Below are positions 8,120 to 17,060 of a DNA stretch of 64,000 nt, piece by piece. The position numbers and the translations under genes are program-made. This DNA is from DSVQ01 sp964484765 (GTDB lineage Bacteria > Planctomycetota > Planctomycetia > Planctomycetales > Planctomycetaceae): positions 17,973 to 81,972 of the forward strand of contig CAZAGI010000029.1 of assembly GCA_964484765.1 (NCBI GenBank). Reading direction: 5' to 3'. The notes under the pieces are model-generated. The model was not told where the DNA came from. It ran no database searches and saw nothing but the letters and a program-made list of their open reading frames with translations. Positions within the stretch are counted from its first letter, which is position 1; each line of letters starts with the position of its first letter.

Positions 8120-8492
8120 GAGGATTCCTCCGCCAGGCAGTGTTTCGAAGCTTCGAGGGCCAACCGTCGACCTGGCACAACCGCTAGCAGCCTCACTTTC
8201 TTCAGAACGTGAAGGCGGCGCGGCTCTCAACAGCCCTTCAGCTCGAATTCAGGTCTGAAACGATGACCCGGCGACGATTCCCGTCGCAACGGGCACCGAT
8301 TTCCCTAGCCGACCGACGTGGCTGCGGTCGGGGATTGCTCGAAAAAAAATTGAATTTGCTCAAAAATTCTCATGCAGACAGCTTGACTGTTCAGACATAA
8401 TGTCTAAAGTGATGTGCAATGGAATCTGACATCCGTTCGGATCGGGATTCTTGAGTCCCGCGAGTGACGATTCCCTTCCTGGAGACAACATC
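8120..8492. other. Divergent intergenic region (373 bp)
   Basis: No gene is supported here. The right half (about 8341-8420) is clearly A+T-richer than its surroundings and contains the palindrome at 8391-8407, so it probably holds the promoter of the plus-strand DUF1549 operon. No clean -35/-10 pair with normal spacing was found. Confidence 0.5.
8391..8407 (+). promoter_or_regulatory. Candidate BlaI-type operator (AGAC-N5-GTCT)
   Basis: The sequence TCAGACATAATGTCTAA contains AGACAT and ATGTCT as a perfect 6-bp inverted repeat around one base. It has the same AGAC-N5-GTCT core and spacing as the palindrome in front of the blaI gene (40085-40101). It lies about 86 bp before the start of the DUF1549 gene. 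Its operator role is inferred. Confidence 0.4.
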
Positions 8493-10076
8493 ATGCACTT
8501 GCCGCCTGCTGGTCGTTGGTTCTTGGCTTGGACCCTGTTGAGTGCCTGTCCGTTGTTCGCCGCGGAGCCCTTGCCGCGACTCACATCGCGGGAATTAGCC
8601 GAGCGGATTGATCGCGAATTCGAAGCCACCTGGCTGGCATCGAACATCAGCGCCCCCGCCGTGGTCGATGATGCCACGTTCCTGCGGCGCACCTATCTCG
8701 ACCTGAGCGGGACCATCCCGCCGGTTTCACAGGTGCGCGAGTTCCTCGACTACACTGGCGATCACAAACGGTTCCTGCTGATCGAGCGACTGTTGACCGA
8801 GAACCGCCGGCCCGAGCGGCATTCCGAACGGACGGCGGCCCATTGGGCCACATTGTGGCGACGGATGATGATTCCCGGTAATACACCTGAAGCCCAACAG
8901 GCCGTAATGCTGGAACCGTGGCTGAAGCAACAATTCGCGGACAACGTTCCCTACAACGAAATCGCCCGCAAACTGATTGTCGCCAACTCGAACGACTCCA
9001 GCGCGATGGCCGCCGTCCCCGGCCGATTGGGACAAGCGTCAAGCGGACCGGCGATGTATCTGCAGGTCGCCGGGGGGAAGCCGGAAACGTCGGCGAGTTC
9101 GGTCTCACGCATGTTCCTCGGGATTCGCATCGGCTGTGCGGAATGCCACAACCATCCGTTCGCGGAATGGAAACAATCCGACTTCTGGGGCATGGCGGCC
9201 TTCTTCAACGGTGTGAAGGGGGGCGCTGTAGCGGACTCGAACGATCTCACGATCCGCCCGGAAAACAGCACGGTTGATTATCGGGCAACGTTTCTGGGCA
9301 AGAACGAACCCGCGAAACTGGCAAAAGGCAAAATGGCCCGTGAAACCCTCGCCGACTGGATTATCTCACCGGAAAACCCGCAGTTCGCCGCCACCGCCGT
9401 CAACCGCACATGGCTGCACCTCGTTGGCCGTGGACTGACCGAATCGGTCGACGATCTCGACAAAGCCCGTCCCGAAGAACGCCGCTTTCTCGACGAGCTG
9501 GCACGGCTGTTTGTCGCCTCAGGATACGATCTCCGCTGGCTGATCTCCGGCATCTGCCAGAGCAAAGTTTATCAGCGGGAATGCGCCACCGAAGATGTGC
9601 TGGCGGCGGCGCCGGGATTGCGGCCCGTCAAGACCCTGACTCCAGAGCAACTCTTCAATTCGCTGGAACAGGCCCTCGCACTTCCCGTGGCGCGTGCCGA
9701 TGGCAGCGCGCGGTTCAACGGCCTGCGGGACCAGTTGATCTCGCGCATGAACGAAGCCGCGGGCACACAACCCGATGAGTATCGCGCCGGTGTGCCCCAG
9801 GCATTGTTGCTGATGAACGGACAACTGACGAACGAGGCGACCGACCTGGAAAAAAGCCGGACGCTGCGCGGCGTGCTCGATGCCCCGTTTCTGAACACCG
9901 ATGAGAAACTCACCACGCTGTTTTACGCCACATTCAGCCGCCGTCCGCGTCCGGATGAGCGTGAATTTCTGCTGGAACACGTGCGGAAATCGACTGAACT
10001 CGACAAACAGAATCAGGCGTGCGCCGAAATTTTCTGGGGCCTGCTCAACAGCCCGGAGTTTGTTCTCGAACGCTGA
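8493..10076 (+). CDS. DUF1549/DUF1553 domain secreted protein
   Basis: A 527-residue planctomycete-type protein with signal peptide (HLPPAGRWFLAWTLLSACPLFAAEP). The DUF1549 domain follows (about 40-250), with FLRRTYLDLSGTIPP at its start and the CAECHNHPFAEWKQSDFWG motif at its end; CAECH is a CxxCH motif that could bind haem. The DUF1553 domain (about 275-520) includes NPQFAATAVNRTWLHLVGRGL and TEQLFNSLEQ-like segments. In planctomycetes, DUF1549 genes pair with DUF1501 genes, as here 67 bp downstream; their role in envelope or polysaccharide processing is not settled. ATG 8493 is chosen over 8451 because GGAGA precedes it and it gives a clean signal peptide. Confidence 0.85.
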   Translation: MHLPPAGRWFLAWTLLSACPLFAAEPLPRLTSRELAERIDREFEATWLASNISAPAVVDDATFLRRTYLDLSGTIPPVSQVREFLDYTGDHKRFLLIERLLTENRRPERHSERTAAHWATLWRRMMIPGNTPEAQQAVMLEPWLKQQFADNVPYNEIARKLIVANSNDSSAMAAVPGRLGQASSGPAMYLQVAGGKPETSASSVSRMFLGIRIGCAECHNHPFAEWKQSDFWGMAAFFNGVKGGAVADSNDLTIRPENSTVDYRATFLGKNEPAKLAKGKMARETLADWIISPENPQFAATAVNRTWLHLVGRGLTESVDDLDKARPEERRFLDELARLFVASGYDLRWLISGICQSKVYQRECATEDVLAAAPGLRPVKTLTPEQLFNSLEQALALPVARADGSARFNGLRDQLISRMNEAAGTQPDEYRAGVPQALLLMNGQLTNEATDLEKSRTLRGVLDAPFLNTDEKLTTLFYATFSRRPRPDEREFLLEHVRKSTELDKQNQACAEIFWGLLNSPEFVLER

Positions 10077-10143
10077 TTTCTTGTCACCCGTTTTCATTTT
10101 TTGGCCACTGTTCTCCGTCCTCCACATGATTAAGGAGAGCGTC

Positions 10144-11481
10144 ATGTCCCGCTCCGATTTCTCTCGTCGCGATTTTCTGCAATGGTCGCTCGCTGCCGCC
10201 TACGGCGTAACGTATTCGTCCTGGCTCCCGCGGCTCGCCGCAGCAGCGACCGGCAACGCCGCCGTGAAGCCGAAAGCGTGCATTCTGATGTGGATGGCCG
10301 GCGGTCCAACACAGACCGACACGTTCGACCTGAAGGTCGGGCATCCCAACGGCGGACCGTCCAAAGCGATCGAGACCGCCGTCCCCGGAATTCAGATCAG
10401 TGAACACCTTGGCGGTGTTGCGAAGCGGATGAAAGACCTGGCTATCATCCGCAGTCTGACGACGCAGGAAGGGGACCACGATCGGGCGACGCGGCTGATG
10501 CTCACCGGTCATCGCCCAGGTCCGCTGTCAGTGAACTATCCGAGCCTGGGTGCCCTCCTCGCCAATGAATTGTGCGACGAGGCCAACGAACTGCCGCCGT
10601 ATGTCAGCGTCTCCCCATTCCGCTTTGGCAATGTGGGGGGACCAGGGTTTTTGGGACCGAACCTGGCACCGCTGGTGGTCTCCGGCGACAGCAACGATCC
10701 CGAAGCCCGTGCCAACCTGTCCATCGAGAACCTCAAGCCGCCCCCGGGGGTCAGCAAAGAGTCCATGGACCGCCGGTTTGAGATTTCCAAATTCCTGCAG
10801 GACGACTTCTCCAAGCGGGCCAAGAGTGGCTCGACCGATGCCCACAAGGCCAATTACGATCGCGCAATGCGGATGATTTCCACCAACGCGAAAGGAGCCT
10901 TCAAGTTGGATGAAGAAGCCGCGGCGTTGCGCGACAAATACGGCCGCAACCGGTTCGGCCAGGGGTGCCTGCTCGCCCGGCGGTTAGTGGAGCGCGGCGT
11001 CTCCTTTGTGGAAGTCACGCTCGAAGGCTGGGACACCCACGCCGACAACTTCAATCAGGTAAAACGGTTGTGTGAAACCCTCGACCCGGCGTGGTCGACC
11101 TTGATGGACGACTTGAAAGAGCGCGGCCTGTTCGATTCCACGATGATCGTCTGGATGGGTGAGTTCGGCCGGACGCCGAAGATTAACGGCACCACCGGTC
11201 GCGATCACTTCCCCCTGGCGTGGTCCACTGTCATGGGGGGCGCAGCGATCAAAGGCGGACAAGTGATCGGGGACACCGGAAAAGCGGGAACTGAAGTCGT
11301 CAGTCGCCCCGTCAAAACGCCGGACTTGTACGCCACGCTGTGCGCCGGACTGGGAATCAATCCGGACCACGAAAACATTTCGCCCGAAGGCCGCCCCATT
11401 CCGCTTGTGGATCGCGGCGGGAAAGTGATCGAAGAAATCGCGCCCCATCCGAGCAGCCCGAAAGACAAAGTCGCCAGTTGA
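10144..11481 (+). CDS. DUF1501 domain protein, Tat-exported
   Basis: A 445-residue protein of the DUF1501 family (sulfatase/alkaline phosphatase-like fold). It opens with SRRDFLQWSLAAA, a twin-arginine signal, so it is predicted to leave the cytoplasm folded. Conserved segments include CILMWMAGGPTQTDTFD, the region DLAIIRSLTTQEGDHDRA, FGQGCLLARRLVERGVSFVEV, and IVWMGEFGRTPKINGTTGRDH near the C-terminus; the Asp, His and Glu residues in these are candidates for metal binding. Start ATG 10144 follows AAGGAGAGCG. It pairs with the DUF1549/1553 gene just upstream, the standard planctomycete arrangement, and the EF-hand gene follows after 39 bp. Confidence 0.88.
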   Translation: MSRSDFSRRDFLQWSLAAAYGVTYSSWLPRLAAAATGNAAVKPKACILMWMAGGPTQTDTFDLKVGHPNGGPSKAIETAVPGIQISEHLGGVAKRMKDLAIIRSLTTQEGDHDRATRLMLTGHRPGPLSVNYPSLGALLANELCDEANELPPYVSVSPFRFGNVGGPGFLGPNLAPLVVSGDSNDPEARANLSIENLKPPPGVSKESMDRRFEISKFLQDDFSKRAKSGSTDAHKANYDRAMRMISTNAKGAFKLDEEAAALRDKYGRNRFGQGCLLARRLVERGVSFVEVTLEGWDTHADNFNQVKRLCETLDPAWSTLMDDLKERGLFDSTMIVWMGEFGRTPKINGTTGRDHFPLAWSTVMGGAAIKGGQVIGDTGKAGTEVVSRPVKTPDLYATLCAGLGINPDHENISPEGRPIPLVDRGGKVIEEIAPHPSSPKDKVAS

Positions 11482-11520
11482 GCAGGTTCTTTCGGGCAAC
11501 TCCGCGAAAGGCATCCACCG

Positions 11521-13284
11521 ATGAACGACACCTTCACCACAACCCGTAGCCAGCCTGGAGCCCACCCTTCACGATGGTGGCTGGCCGGGTGCTGGTGTGC
11601 CGTCATCGGGAGTTGCCTGATCGGTGATTCAGTGACTGCCTTGCAAGGGGCGGACGACAAACCGGCGGTAACGACTTCTAAGAAACCCGCGCCGGAAGAA
11701 ACCGTCTCGGAAGTGCGTGATGTCCTGCTGCTGCTCGATAACGGCCCCCTGCATTTGCGTCTGCACATTGCCGTGGGAGCGCAATCGCCGTCAGCCGCCC
11801 GAGCGGCAACCGCTCTGCGGATGATGAAAGCGTTGGATACGAACCAGGACGGTCAGCTTTCTCAAGAAGAAGCCCAGCGATCGCCGTTGTTTCGTGAAAA
11901 ACAGCGGCCGAAAGCGGCGGCGTTTATCAAGTCGATCGGCGCTCAACTGAAAATGTCGCCCAAAGAAGTCGAACAGCGGCTGGCACAGATCGGGGGTGAA
12001 ACCATCACCTATCGACAAAACACCAGCACATCCGACAGTGACTCGGTAGTCTTTCAGTTGCTAGACGCCAACGGCGACAGCGTGGTCGATGCGGATGAGA
12101 TGTTCGAAGCCGTCGACCTGCTGCTGGCGCGCGACGTCGACGACGATGAATGCGTGACTCTCGATGAAGTGACGCCTGCACCGGATCCGATGGCCACACC
12201 CGTCAACGCCGTCACGACCGCGCCGACACCGGCCGGACCGACGGTGGCCGAACTGCTGCGTGATACGCATCAAACGTTGCTGCCGGCACAACTCCTGTTG
12301 AAATATGACACAAACCGCAACCGCAAATTGTCTCCCGAAGAACTCCATTGGCCCGCGGAAAGGTTGACTCCCTGCGACGCGGACCGGGATGGCCAATTGA
12401 GTCAACGCGAGTTGGAAAACATCAAGCATTCTCCTGTCGATGTCGAACTCGCGGTCGATGTCATTCGCCCGAAAGACGGCGGTACCATGCTGAAAGTGCT
12501 GAACGCCAGCGTCCCGCGCCATGATGACGAACGCTATCCCGATCTGGCGACGCTGTCCCTTGCGAACGCCGTGATCACCTTCTCGACGCGCGAGGTCGAT
12601 CCGTTTGAAACATCGATGACATTCGCGCTCCGCACCTTCAACGAACTCGACGTCGACAACAACGGCTATCTCGACCGTGATGAAACGATGACGCGCGAGC
12701 GATTCGGCCGCGGCTTGTTCGATCAGATTGACACCGATGGCGACGGCAAGATTTTTGGCGAAGAGATGAAGGAATTCATCCGCGCCCAGGGCGAGCCGAC
12801 GGCGAACACCTGCCAGATCACGGTTTTCGATGATGGTGCGGGCTTCTTCTCCGCGATTGACACCAACGGCGATCGGCGGATTTCCATGCGCGAAATGCGC
12901 TACGCCGACAAAACCCTGAAGACCATGGAACGCGACACCACTCCCGGCTTGGGCGAGAAAGAACCATCTCGCCGTTATCGCATCGAATTCGCGCGCGGCG
13001 TGTTCAATCCGTTCGGCAATACCGATCGGCCGATGGTGAATCCCGGAATGCCGCAACCCACCGTCGCCGAAGCACGGCCGCGTCCGGTGGGACCAATCTG
13101 GTTCCAACGCTGGGATCGCAATAACGATGGCGATATTACCTGGCGCGAATTCCTCGGACCGCGCGATGTCTTTGAACAGCTCGACGCCGATCGTGATGAA
13201 CTGATTGACCCGAAAGAAGCCGCCGCCGCGAATGGTTCCACGTCGGATTTGAAAGCCACTTCAGCACCAACAGCGGCCCGGTAA
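11521..13284 (+). CDS. Secreted multi-EF-hand calcium-binding protein
   Basis: A 587-residue protein with an N-terminal hydrophobic segment (WWLAGCWCAVIGSCLIGDSV, about 19-38). About ten EF-hand-like loops follow along its length, among them DTNQDGQLSQEE (106-117), DANGDSVVDADE, DTNRNRKLSPEE, DADRDGQLSQRE, DVDNNGYLDRDE, DTDGDGKIFGEE, DTNGDRRISMRE, DRNNDGDITWRE and DADRDELIDPKE. Several keep all the acidic ligands and others are degenerate. It is probably a calcium-binding envelope or exported protein. It starts 39 bp after DUF1501 and ends 54 bp before MoxR, so it sits at the junction of the two gene groups and is probably co-transcribed with them. Confidence 0.85.
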   Translation: MNDTFTTTRSQPGAHPSRWWLAGCWCAVIGSCLIGDSVTALQGADDKPAVTTSKKPAPEETVSEVRDVLLLLDNGPLHLRLHIAVGAQSPSAARAATALRMMKALDTNQDGQLSQEEAQRSPLFREKQRPKAAAFIKSIGAQLKMSPKEVEQRLAQIGGETITYRQNTSTSDSDSVVFQLLDANGDSVVDADEMFEAVDLLLARDVDDDECVTLDEVTPAPDPMATPVNAVTTAPTPAGPTVAELLRDTHQTLLPAQLLLKYDTNRNRKLSPEELHWPAERLTPCDADRDGQLSQRELENIKHSPVDVELAVDVIRPKDGGTMLKVLNASVPRHDDERYPDLATLSLANAVITFSTREVDPFETSMTFALRTFNELDVDNNGYLDRDETMTRERFGRGLFDQIDTDGDGKIFGEEMKEFIRAQGEPTANTCQITVFDDGAGFFSAIDTNGDRRISMREMRYADKTLKTMERDTTPGLGEKEPSRRYRIEFARGVFNPFGNTDRPMVNPGMPQPTVAEARPRPVGPIWFQRWDRNNDGDITWREFLGPRDVFEQLDADRDELIDPKEAAAANGSTSDLKATSAPTAAR

Positions 13285-13338
13285 AGTTCTTGTACTTCCA
13301 TCCGATGCCTTAGTTCACAGCGAGAGAAAGCCCCAGCG

Positions 13339-14373
13339 ATGAATGCTCCGGTTCCCAATGACGATGCCGCGGCCGTTGCCAAACTGCGGGATGCACGGGC
13401 CAGAATCAAGCAGGAACTGGCCAAAGTGGTCGTCGGTCAGGAAGAGGTCATCGACTCCTTGCTGATCGGCATGCTTTGTCGGGGACATATCCTGCTGCAC
13501 GGCGTGCCCGGTCTCGGCAAGACGCTGATGGGGCGGACACTCGCCAAAACGCTCGATATGGAATTTCGCCGCATTCAGTTCACCCCCGACCTGATGCCCG
13601 CGGACATCACCGGCACCGACGTGATGGATGAAGACCAGGCCACCGGCAAGCATCGCGTCTCGTTCATGCCCGGTCCGGTGTTTACGAACTTTCTGCTCGC
13701 TGACGAAATCAACCGCACACCGCCCAAAACGCAAGCGGCGCTATTGCAGGCGATGCAGGAAGGGGAAGTCACCGTCGGCCGCGAGACTTACAAACTCAAG
13801 CCGCCGTTCTACGTGGTGGCCACGCAAAACCCGATCGAAATGGAAGGCACTTATCCGCTGCCTGAAGCGCAACTCGACCGCTTCATGTTCAATCTGAAAG
13901 TGCAATATCCCACCGTCGACGAAGAAGTGCAGATCATCAAAGGGACGACAAGCTCGGTCACGGCGACAGCGTCCGCCGTGCTGAAAGCCGAGGAAGTGCT
14001 GCGGCTGCAGGAACTCGTGCGCGGTGTCCCGATTGCCGACAGCGTGGTTCGTTACGCCGCGCGGTTGGTTTCGGCCACGCGTCCGCAGGTGCAGCAGAAG
14101 GATCTGCCGGCCAAAGCGACGGAAGCCATTCATAAATACATTTCGTATGGCGCCAGCCCCCGGGCATCGCAGTTCCTGGTGCTGGGTTCGAAAGCCCGAG
14201 CAATTTTGTCGGGGCGTTACAATGTCGATTTCGCTGATCTGCAAGCGGTCGCACATCCTGTGCTGCGGCATCGCCTCGTCCTGAACTTCCACGCCCGGGC
14301 CGACAACGTCGACGCAGACACGCTGGTCAATCGGCTGCTGGAAATGGTGCCGGAGGATGAACGTAAGAAATGA
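13339..14373 (+). CDS. moxR: MoxR family AAA+ ATPase
   Basis: A 344-residue cytoplasmic AAA+ ATPase that works as a chaperone for von Willebrand A proteins and metal-dependent complexes. Walker A is HGVPGLGKTLM (about 54-64), Walker B is LLADEINRTPP (about 119-129), the sensor region is VVATQNPIEMEGTYPLPEAQLDR (split here by its Pro-rich loop), and the C-terminal lid domain ends with RHRLVLNFHA. Length and motifs are typical. It opens the MoxR / DUF58 / vWA gene run, which in other bacteria acts in enzyme maturation or envelope stress tolerance. The next gene is 95 bp away, with a REP-like hairpin between. Confidence 0.95.
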   Translation: MNAPVPNDDAAAVAKLRDARARIKQELAKVVVGQEEVIDSLLIGMLCRGHILLHGVPGLGKTLMGRTLAKTLDMEFRRIQFTPDLMPADITGTDVMDEDQATGKHRVSFMPGPVFTNFLLADEINRTPPKTQAALLQAMQEGEVTVGRETYKLKPPFYVVATQNPIEMEGTYPLPEAQLDRFMFNLKVQYPTVDEEVQIIKGTTSSVTATASAVLKAEEVLRLQELVRGVPIADSVVRYAARLVSATRPQVQQKDLPAKATEAIHKYISYGASPRASQFLVLGSKARAILSGRYNVDFADLQAVAHPVLRHRLVLNFHARADNVDADTLVNRLLEMVPEDERKK

Positions 14374-14394
14374 ACTTCACCCCACGACACCAAA

Positions 14395-14423
14395 CTTGTT
14401 TCCACGCTCCGCGTGGGAACAAG
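14395..14423. repeat. REP-like hairpin between moxR and the next gene
   Basis: CTTGTTTCCACGC (14395-14407) pairs with GCGTGGGAACAAG (14411-14423) over 13 bp with one G-T wobble, and the loop is TCC. No T-run follows. It may stabilise the upstream mRNA or lower readthrough. Confidence 0.5.
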
Positions 14424-14468
14424 TGCATGTCAACTGAACCATCCTCGCATGCTCTGTAAAGGTCTTCC

Positions 14469-15302
14469 GTGCATCTCATCACCTGCTTGGCCCTGCTCAC
14501 TTGCCTCTGGTTGACCGCGCCGCTGTGCGCGCAGTCGGACACCGAGCAGGAGCGGTCTGCCGCGACCTTGAAGAACGGCCTGGCGGAAGCGGCCAAGTAC
14601 GAAATTCGCCCCGCCACGGGTGACCGAACGCCCGCGTTGTTGAATCCCGTGTCGGTGCTGAAATGGCAGAACACCGTCAACAAGAGCGTGCATGGCAATA
14701 TCTTTGTGTGGTTGAAGGCCGGTCGCCCCGAAGCGATCGCGTCGATCTACCAGTTCTACTCGCCGAAAACGAGCTTCGAGGCCGAATTCCAATCGCTGGC
14801 AGTCTATCCCTTGCAGGTCCAGCGCGACGGAGTGGCGGTCTGGTCGTCGAAAGAGGCGGGGGTGGTGCTCAAGCCATTTAATGAGGACGCCACTCCGGGT
14901 GACTCCAAGCCACAGCGATTGATCGCCATGCGGAAACTCGCGGACCGCTTCACCGGGAACCTCGTCGATTGGGACAAGCAATCGTACCGTTTACGGCTAA
15001 TGCCCAAGCCGTTGTATCGCTACGAATCGACCGATCCCGAAGTGCTCGACGGGGGGCTTTTCTCGCTGACTTACACTACCGATCCGGAAGTCCTCGTCGT
15101 GGTGGAAGCGCGGAAAAGCCCGCAGGGATTCCGCTGGATGTACGGATTCGGCCGTATGAATGTCGGCGAAATCACGGTCTTCGAAGATGAGAAGACCGTC
15201 TGGAGTGCTCCCCGGCTGGAACATCCGTACCACTTTCCCACGGGCAGTTACACGTTGATGAAAGATCTGCCGCTGCCCGAGACCGCGGTCTCACCGAAAT
15301 AA
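14469..15302 (+). CDS. Secreted protein of the window's paralogous family (copy 1)
   Basis: A 277-residue protein of unknown function with a clear signal peptide (ITCLALLTCLWLTAPLCAQS). It is one of six related proteins in this window. Family landmarks seen here: VLKWQN near residue 64, FVWLKAGRPEA, FQSLAVYPLQV, RLIAMRKLADRF, LRLMPKPLYRY, LDGGLFSL, TTDPEVLVVVEA, FRWMYGFGRM and KTVW. These recur in the same order in the other copies. The start is GTG at 14469, with AAAGG upstream. It lies between moxR and DUF58. No catalytic signature is visible; the repeated Trp, Arg and DG/DP positions suggest a conserved fold rather than a known enzyme. I infer a periplasmic partner of the MoxR system. Confidence 0.8.
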   Translation: MHLITCLALLTCLWLTAPLCAQSDTEQERSAATLKNGLAEAAKYEIRPATGDRTPALLNPVSVLKWQNTVNKSVHGNIFVWLKAGRPEAIASIYQFYSPKTSFEAEFQSLAVYPLQVQRDGVAVWSSKEAGVVLKPFNEDATPGDSKPQRLIAMRKLADRFTGNLVDWDKQSYRLRLMPKPLYRYESTDPEVLDGGLFSLTYTTDPEVLVVVEARKSPQGFRWMYGFGRMNVGEITVFEDEKTVWSAPRLEHPYHFPTGSYTLMKDLPLPETAVSPK

Positions 15303-15346
15303 CTGGCTCTCACATCATTCGATTAGCCTCTGATAGCCATCATCCC

Positions 15347-16234
15347 ATGAAGTTGACCTCGCTGACCGATCCTGCGTTTTTCTCCCGGCTCGATAATCTC
15401 GAACTGCGGGCGCGCGGTATCGTAGAAGGCTTCATGCACGGGCTGCATCGCAGTCCGTTTGTCGGCTTCAGCGTCGAGTTCGCTTCGCACCGCGAATACG
15501 CCCAGGGCGATGACCTGCGGCACGTGAACTGGAAGATTTTCGCCCGGCAGAAACGGCTCTACGTCAAAGAGTTCGACGCCGAAACAAACATGAATCTGCA
15601 TCTGCTGGTGGATGTCAGCGGCTCGATGGAATGCGCGAATTCGGGCATGAGCAAGCTCGATTACGGCACGACGCTGGCCGCAGCGCTGGCGCATCTCGCG
15701 CTGAAGCAGCACGATGCCGTCGGATTAACGCTCTATGCCGACGAAGTCCTGCTGCACATCGAACCGCGGGCGAAACCGCATCAACTGGATGAGATTCTGC
15801 AGGCGATTGCCACGACCAAGGCCCGGCCGAAATCCAACGCCGGCCGCGCGTTGCATCAAGCCGCCGAGTTATGCCGACATCGTGGCATGGTAGCGATCAT
15901 CAGCGATTTCTTCGACGACCTGCCCGCGATCAAGCGCGGCTTCGATCAGTTACGGTTCCGTCAGCATGAAGTGCTGGCTTTTCAGGTCTGGGATCGCTGG
16001 GAACGCGACCTGCCCCTCGACGGAAACATTTGTTTCACCGACCTGGAATCGCGCGAAGACATCACCACGCATGCGGAAGGCGTTCGCGAAAAGTATCTCG
16101 AAGCTGTCGGGCAATGGCGCAGCGAATTGCAGCGCGGTTGCCTGAACCGCGGCGTTGACCGTGTGGAAGTCGTGACCGATGAAGCCTTAGACAAGGCCCT
16201 GTTAGATTACCTGGTGCTCCGGACCAAAGCCTAG
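15347..16234 (+). CDS. DUF58 domain protein (von Willebrand A-like)
   Basis: A 295-residue soluble protein. The DUF58 signature GDDLRHVNWKIFARQ followed by LYVKEFDAET spans about residues 54-80 and runs directly into a vWA-like strand with a complete metal-ion adhesion motif (LLVDVSGSM, Asp 89 to Ser 93). The rest follows the vWA pattern (LAALAHLALKQHDAVGLTLYAD, MVAIISDFFDD). DUF58 proteins are encoded beside MoxR ATPases in most phyla and are thought to be their substrates or adaptors. Here the two are separated by copy 1 of the secreted family. Start ATG 15347 is 45 bp from the previous stop, and copy 2 follows 35 bp downstream. Confidence 0.93.
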   Translation: MKLTSLTDPAFFSRLDNLELRARGIVEGFMHGLHRSPFVGFSVEFASHREYAQGDDLRHVNWKIFARQKRLYVKEFDAETNMNLHLLVDVSGSMECANSGMSKLDYGTTLAAALAHLALKQHDAVGLTLYADEVLLHIEPRAKPHQLDEILQAIATTKARPKSNAGRALHQAAELCRHRGMVAIISDFFDDLPAIKRGFDQLRFRQHEVLAFQVWDRWERDLPLDGNICFTDLESREDITTHAEGVREKYLEAVGQWRSELQRGCLNRGVDRVEVVTDEALDKALLDYLVLRTKA

Positions 16235-16268
16235 GCAGCGGCAGCGTTCGTTGTTGGGATGATCAGAA

Positions 16269-17039
16269 ATGACGGTTTTCGTCCAAACATTGCTGATGGC
16301 CTTGTTGCTCGGGCAAGCTGAGGGCGATGGAACGACGTTACCGGAACTCCAGTCGCGGGCTGAAGCCACCACGATCATGCTACTCCGGGATGAAACGGCC
16401 AAGGCGAAACTGGTTACCATGCCGATTTTCCGCTACAGCGACCAGATTCGCGGAATCAAGAACGCCGGCATTTGGCTCTGGACCGCGGACGGTCGGCCGG
16501 TATCGGCGATGAAGATCGAGAATTATGTTCCGGGCGTTCACGTCCGCCCGTGGTTGTACTGTTTCACATCACTTTCGGGTGAGTTAGTCGATGTCACCTG
16601 GGATGTTGCGCCACGCTTTCGTGCACAGAAACCGGGAGTCGTCTGGCAGCCGTTGACCGACAAGCCAGCCGAATCGCGACCTGCACGACTGGTCCAGATG
16701 CGCGAGTTCGCCCGCCGGTTTTCCGCCGAACTTCGCCGACAGGTTGACGAGTCCGACAAGAACCAGATGCGACTCCTGCCGCGCCCGCTGTACCGCTACG
16801 ACGGCGGGGCCGATGCCGTGGACGGGGCGATTTTCGGGTTCTCCGGAACGGGAACGAATCCCGATTTGATGCTGTTGCTCGACCTCAGTCGGACCGACGG
16901 TTGGCGCTATGCCTTCGCTGGAATGTCTGCGGAGGCCATCTCCGTGCAATTGAATGACGCGACGGTGTGGCAACAGCCGCATACCGCCGGCAAAGGCAAT
17001 GTCTTCGCCAGTTGGACTTACTTCGTCCCCAACGAATAG
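16269..17039 (+). CDS. Secreted protein of the window's paralogous family (copy 2)
   Basis: A 256-residue protein, the shortest and most diverged copy. The N-terminus (VFVQTLLMALLLGQAEG) is a short signal peptide. Family landmarks: FRYSDQIRG, GIWLWTADGRPVSA, RLVQMREFARRFSAEL, MRLLPRPLYRYDGG, VDGAIFGF, GTNPDLMLLLDL, GWRYAFAGM and ATVWQQP. It sits between DUF58 (35 bp upstream) and the BatA-like gene (22 bp downstream), so co-transcription is near certain. The function is not recognised. The central segment corresponding to the HEFQSL motif of the other copies is changed (YCFTSLSG), which suggests specialisation. Confidence 0.78.
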   Translation: MTVFVQTLLMALLLGQAEGDGTTLPELQSRAEATTIMLLRDETAKAKLVTMPIFRYSDQIRGIKNAGIWLWTADGRPVSAMKIENYVPGVHVRPWLYCFTSLSGELVDVTWDVAPRFRAQKPGVVWQPLTDKPAESRPARLVQMREFARRFSAELRRQVDESDKNQMRLLPRPLYRYDGGADAVDGAIFGFSGTGTNPDLMLLLDLSRTDGWRYAFAGMSAEAISVQLNDATVWQQPHTAGKGNVFASWTYFVPNE

Positions 17040-17060
17040 CGTTTTCATAGTTGATTTCGC

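Noticed and set aside
8383..8401. TTGACT and CATAAT as a sigma70 promoter before the DUF1549 gene
   Set aside because: The spacing between the boxes is only about seven bases, too short for a promoter; the palindrome explains the second box better.
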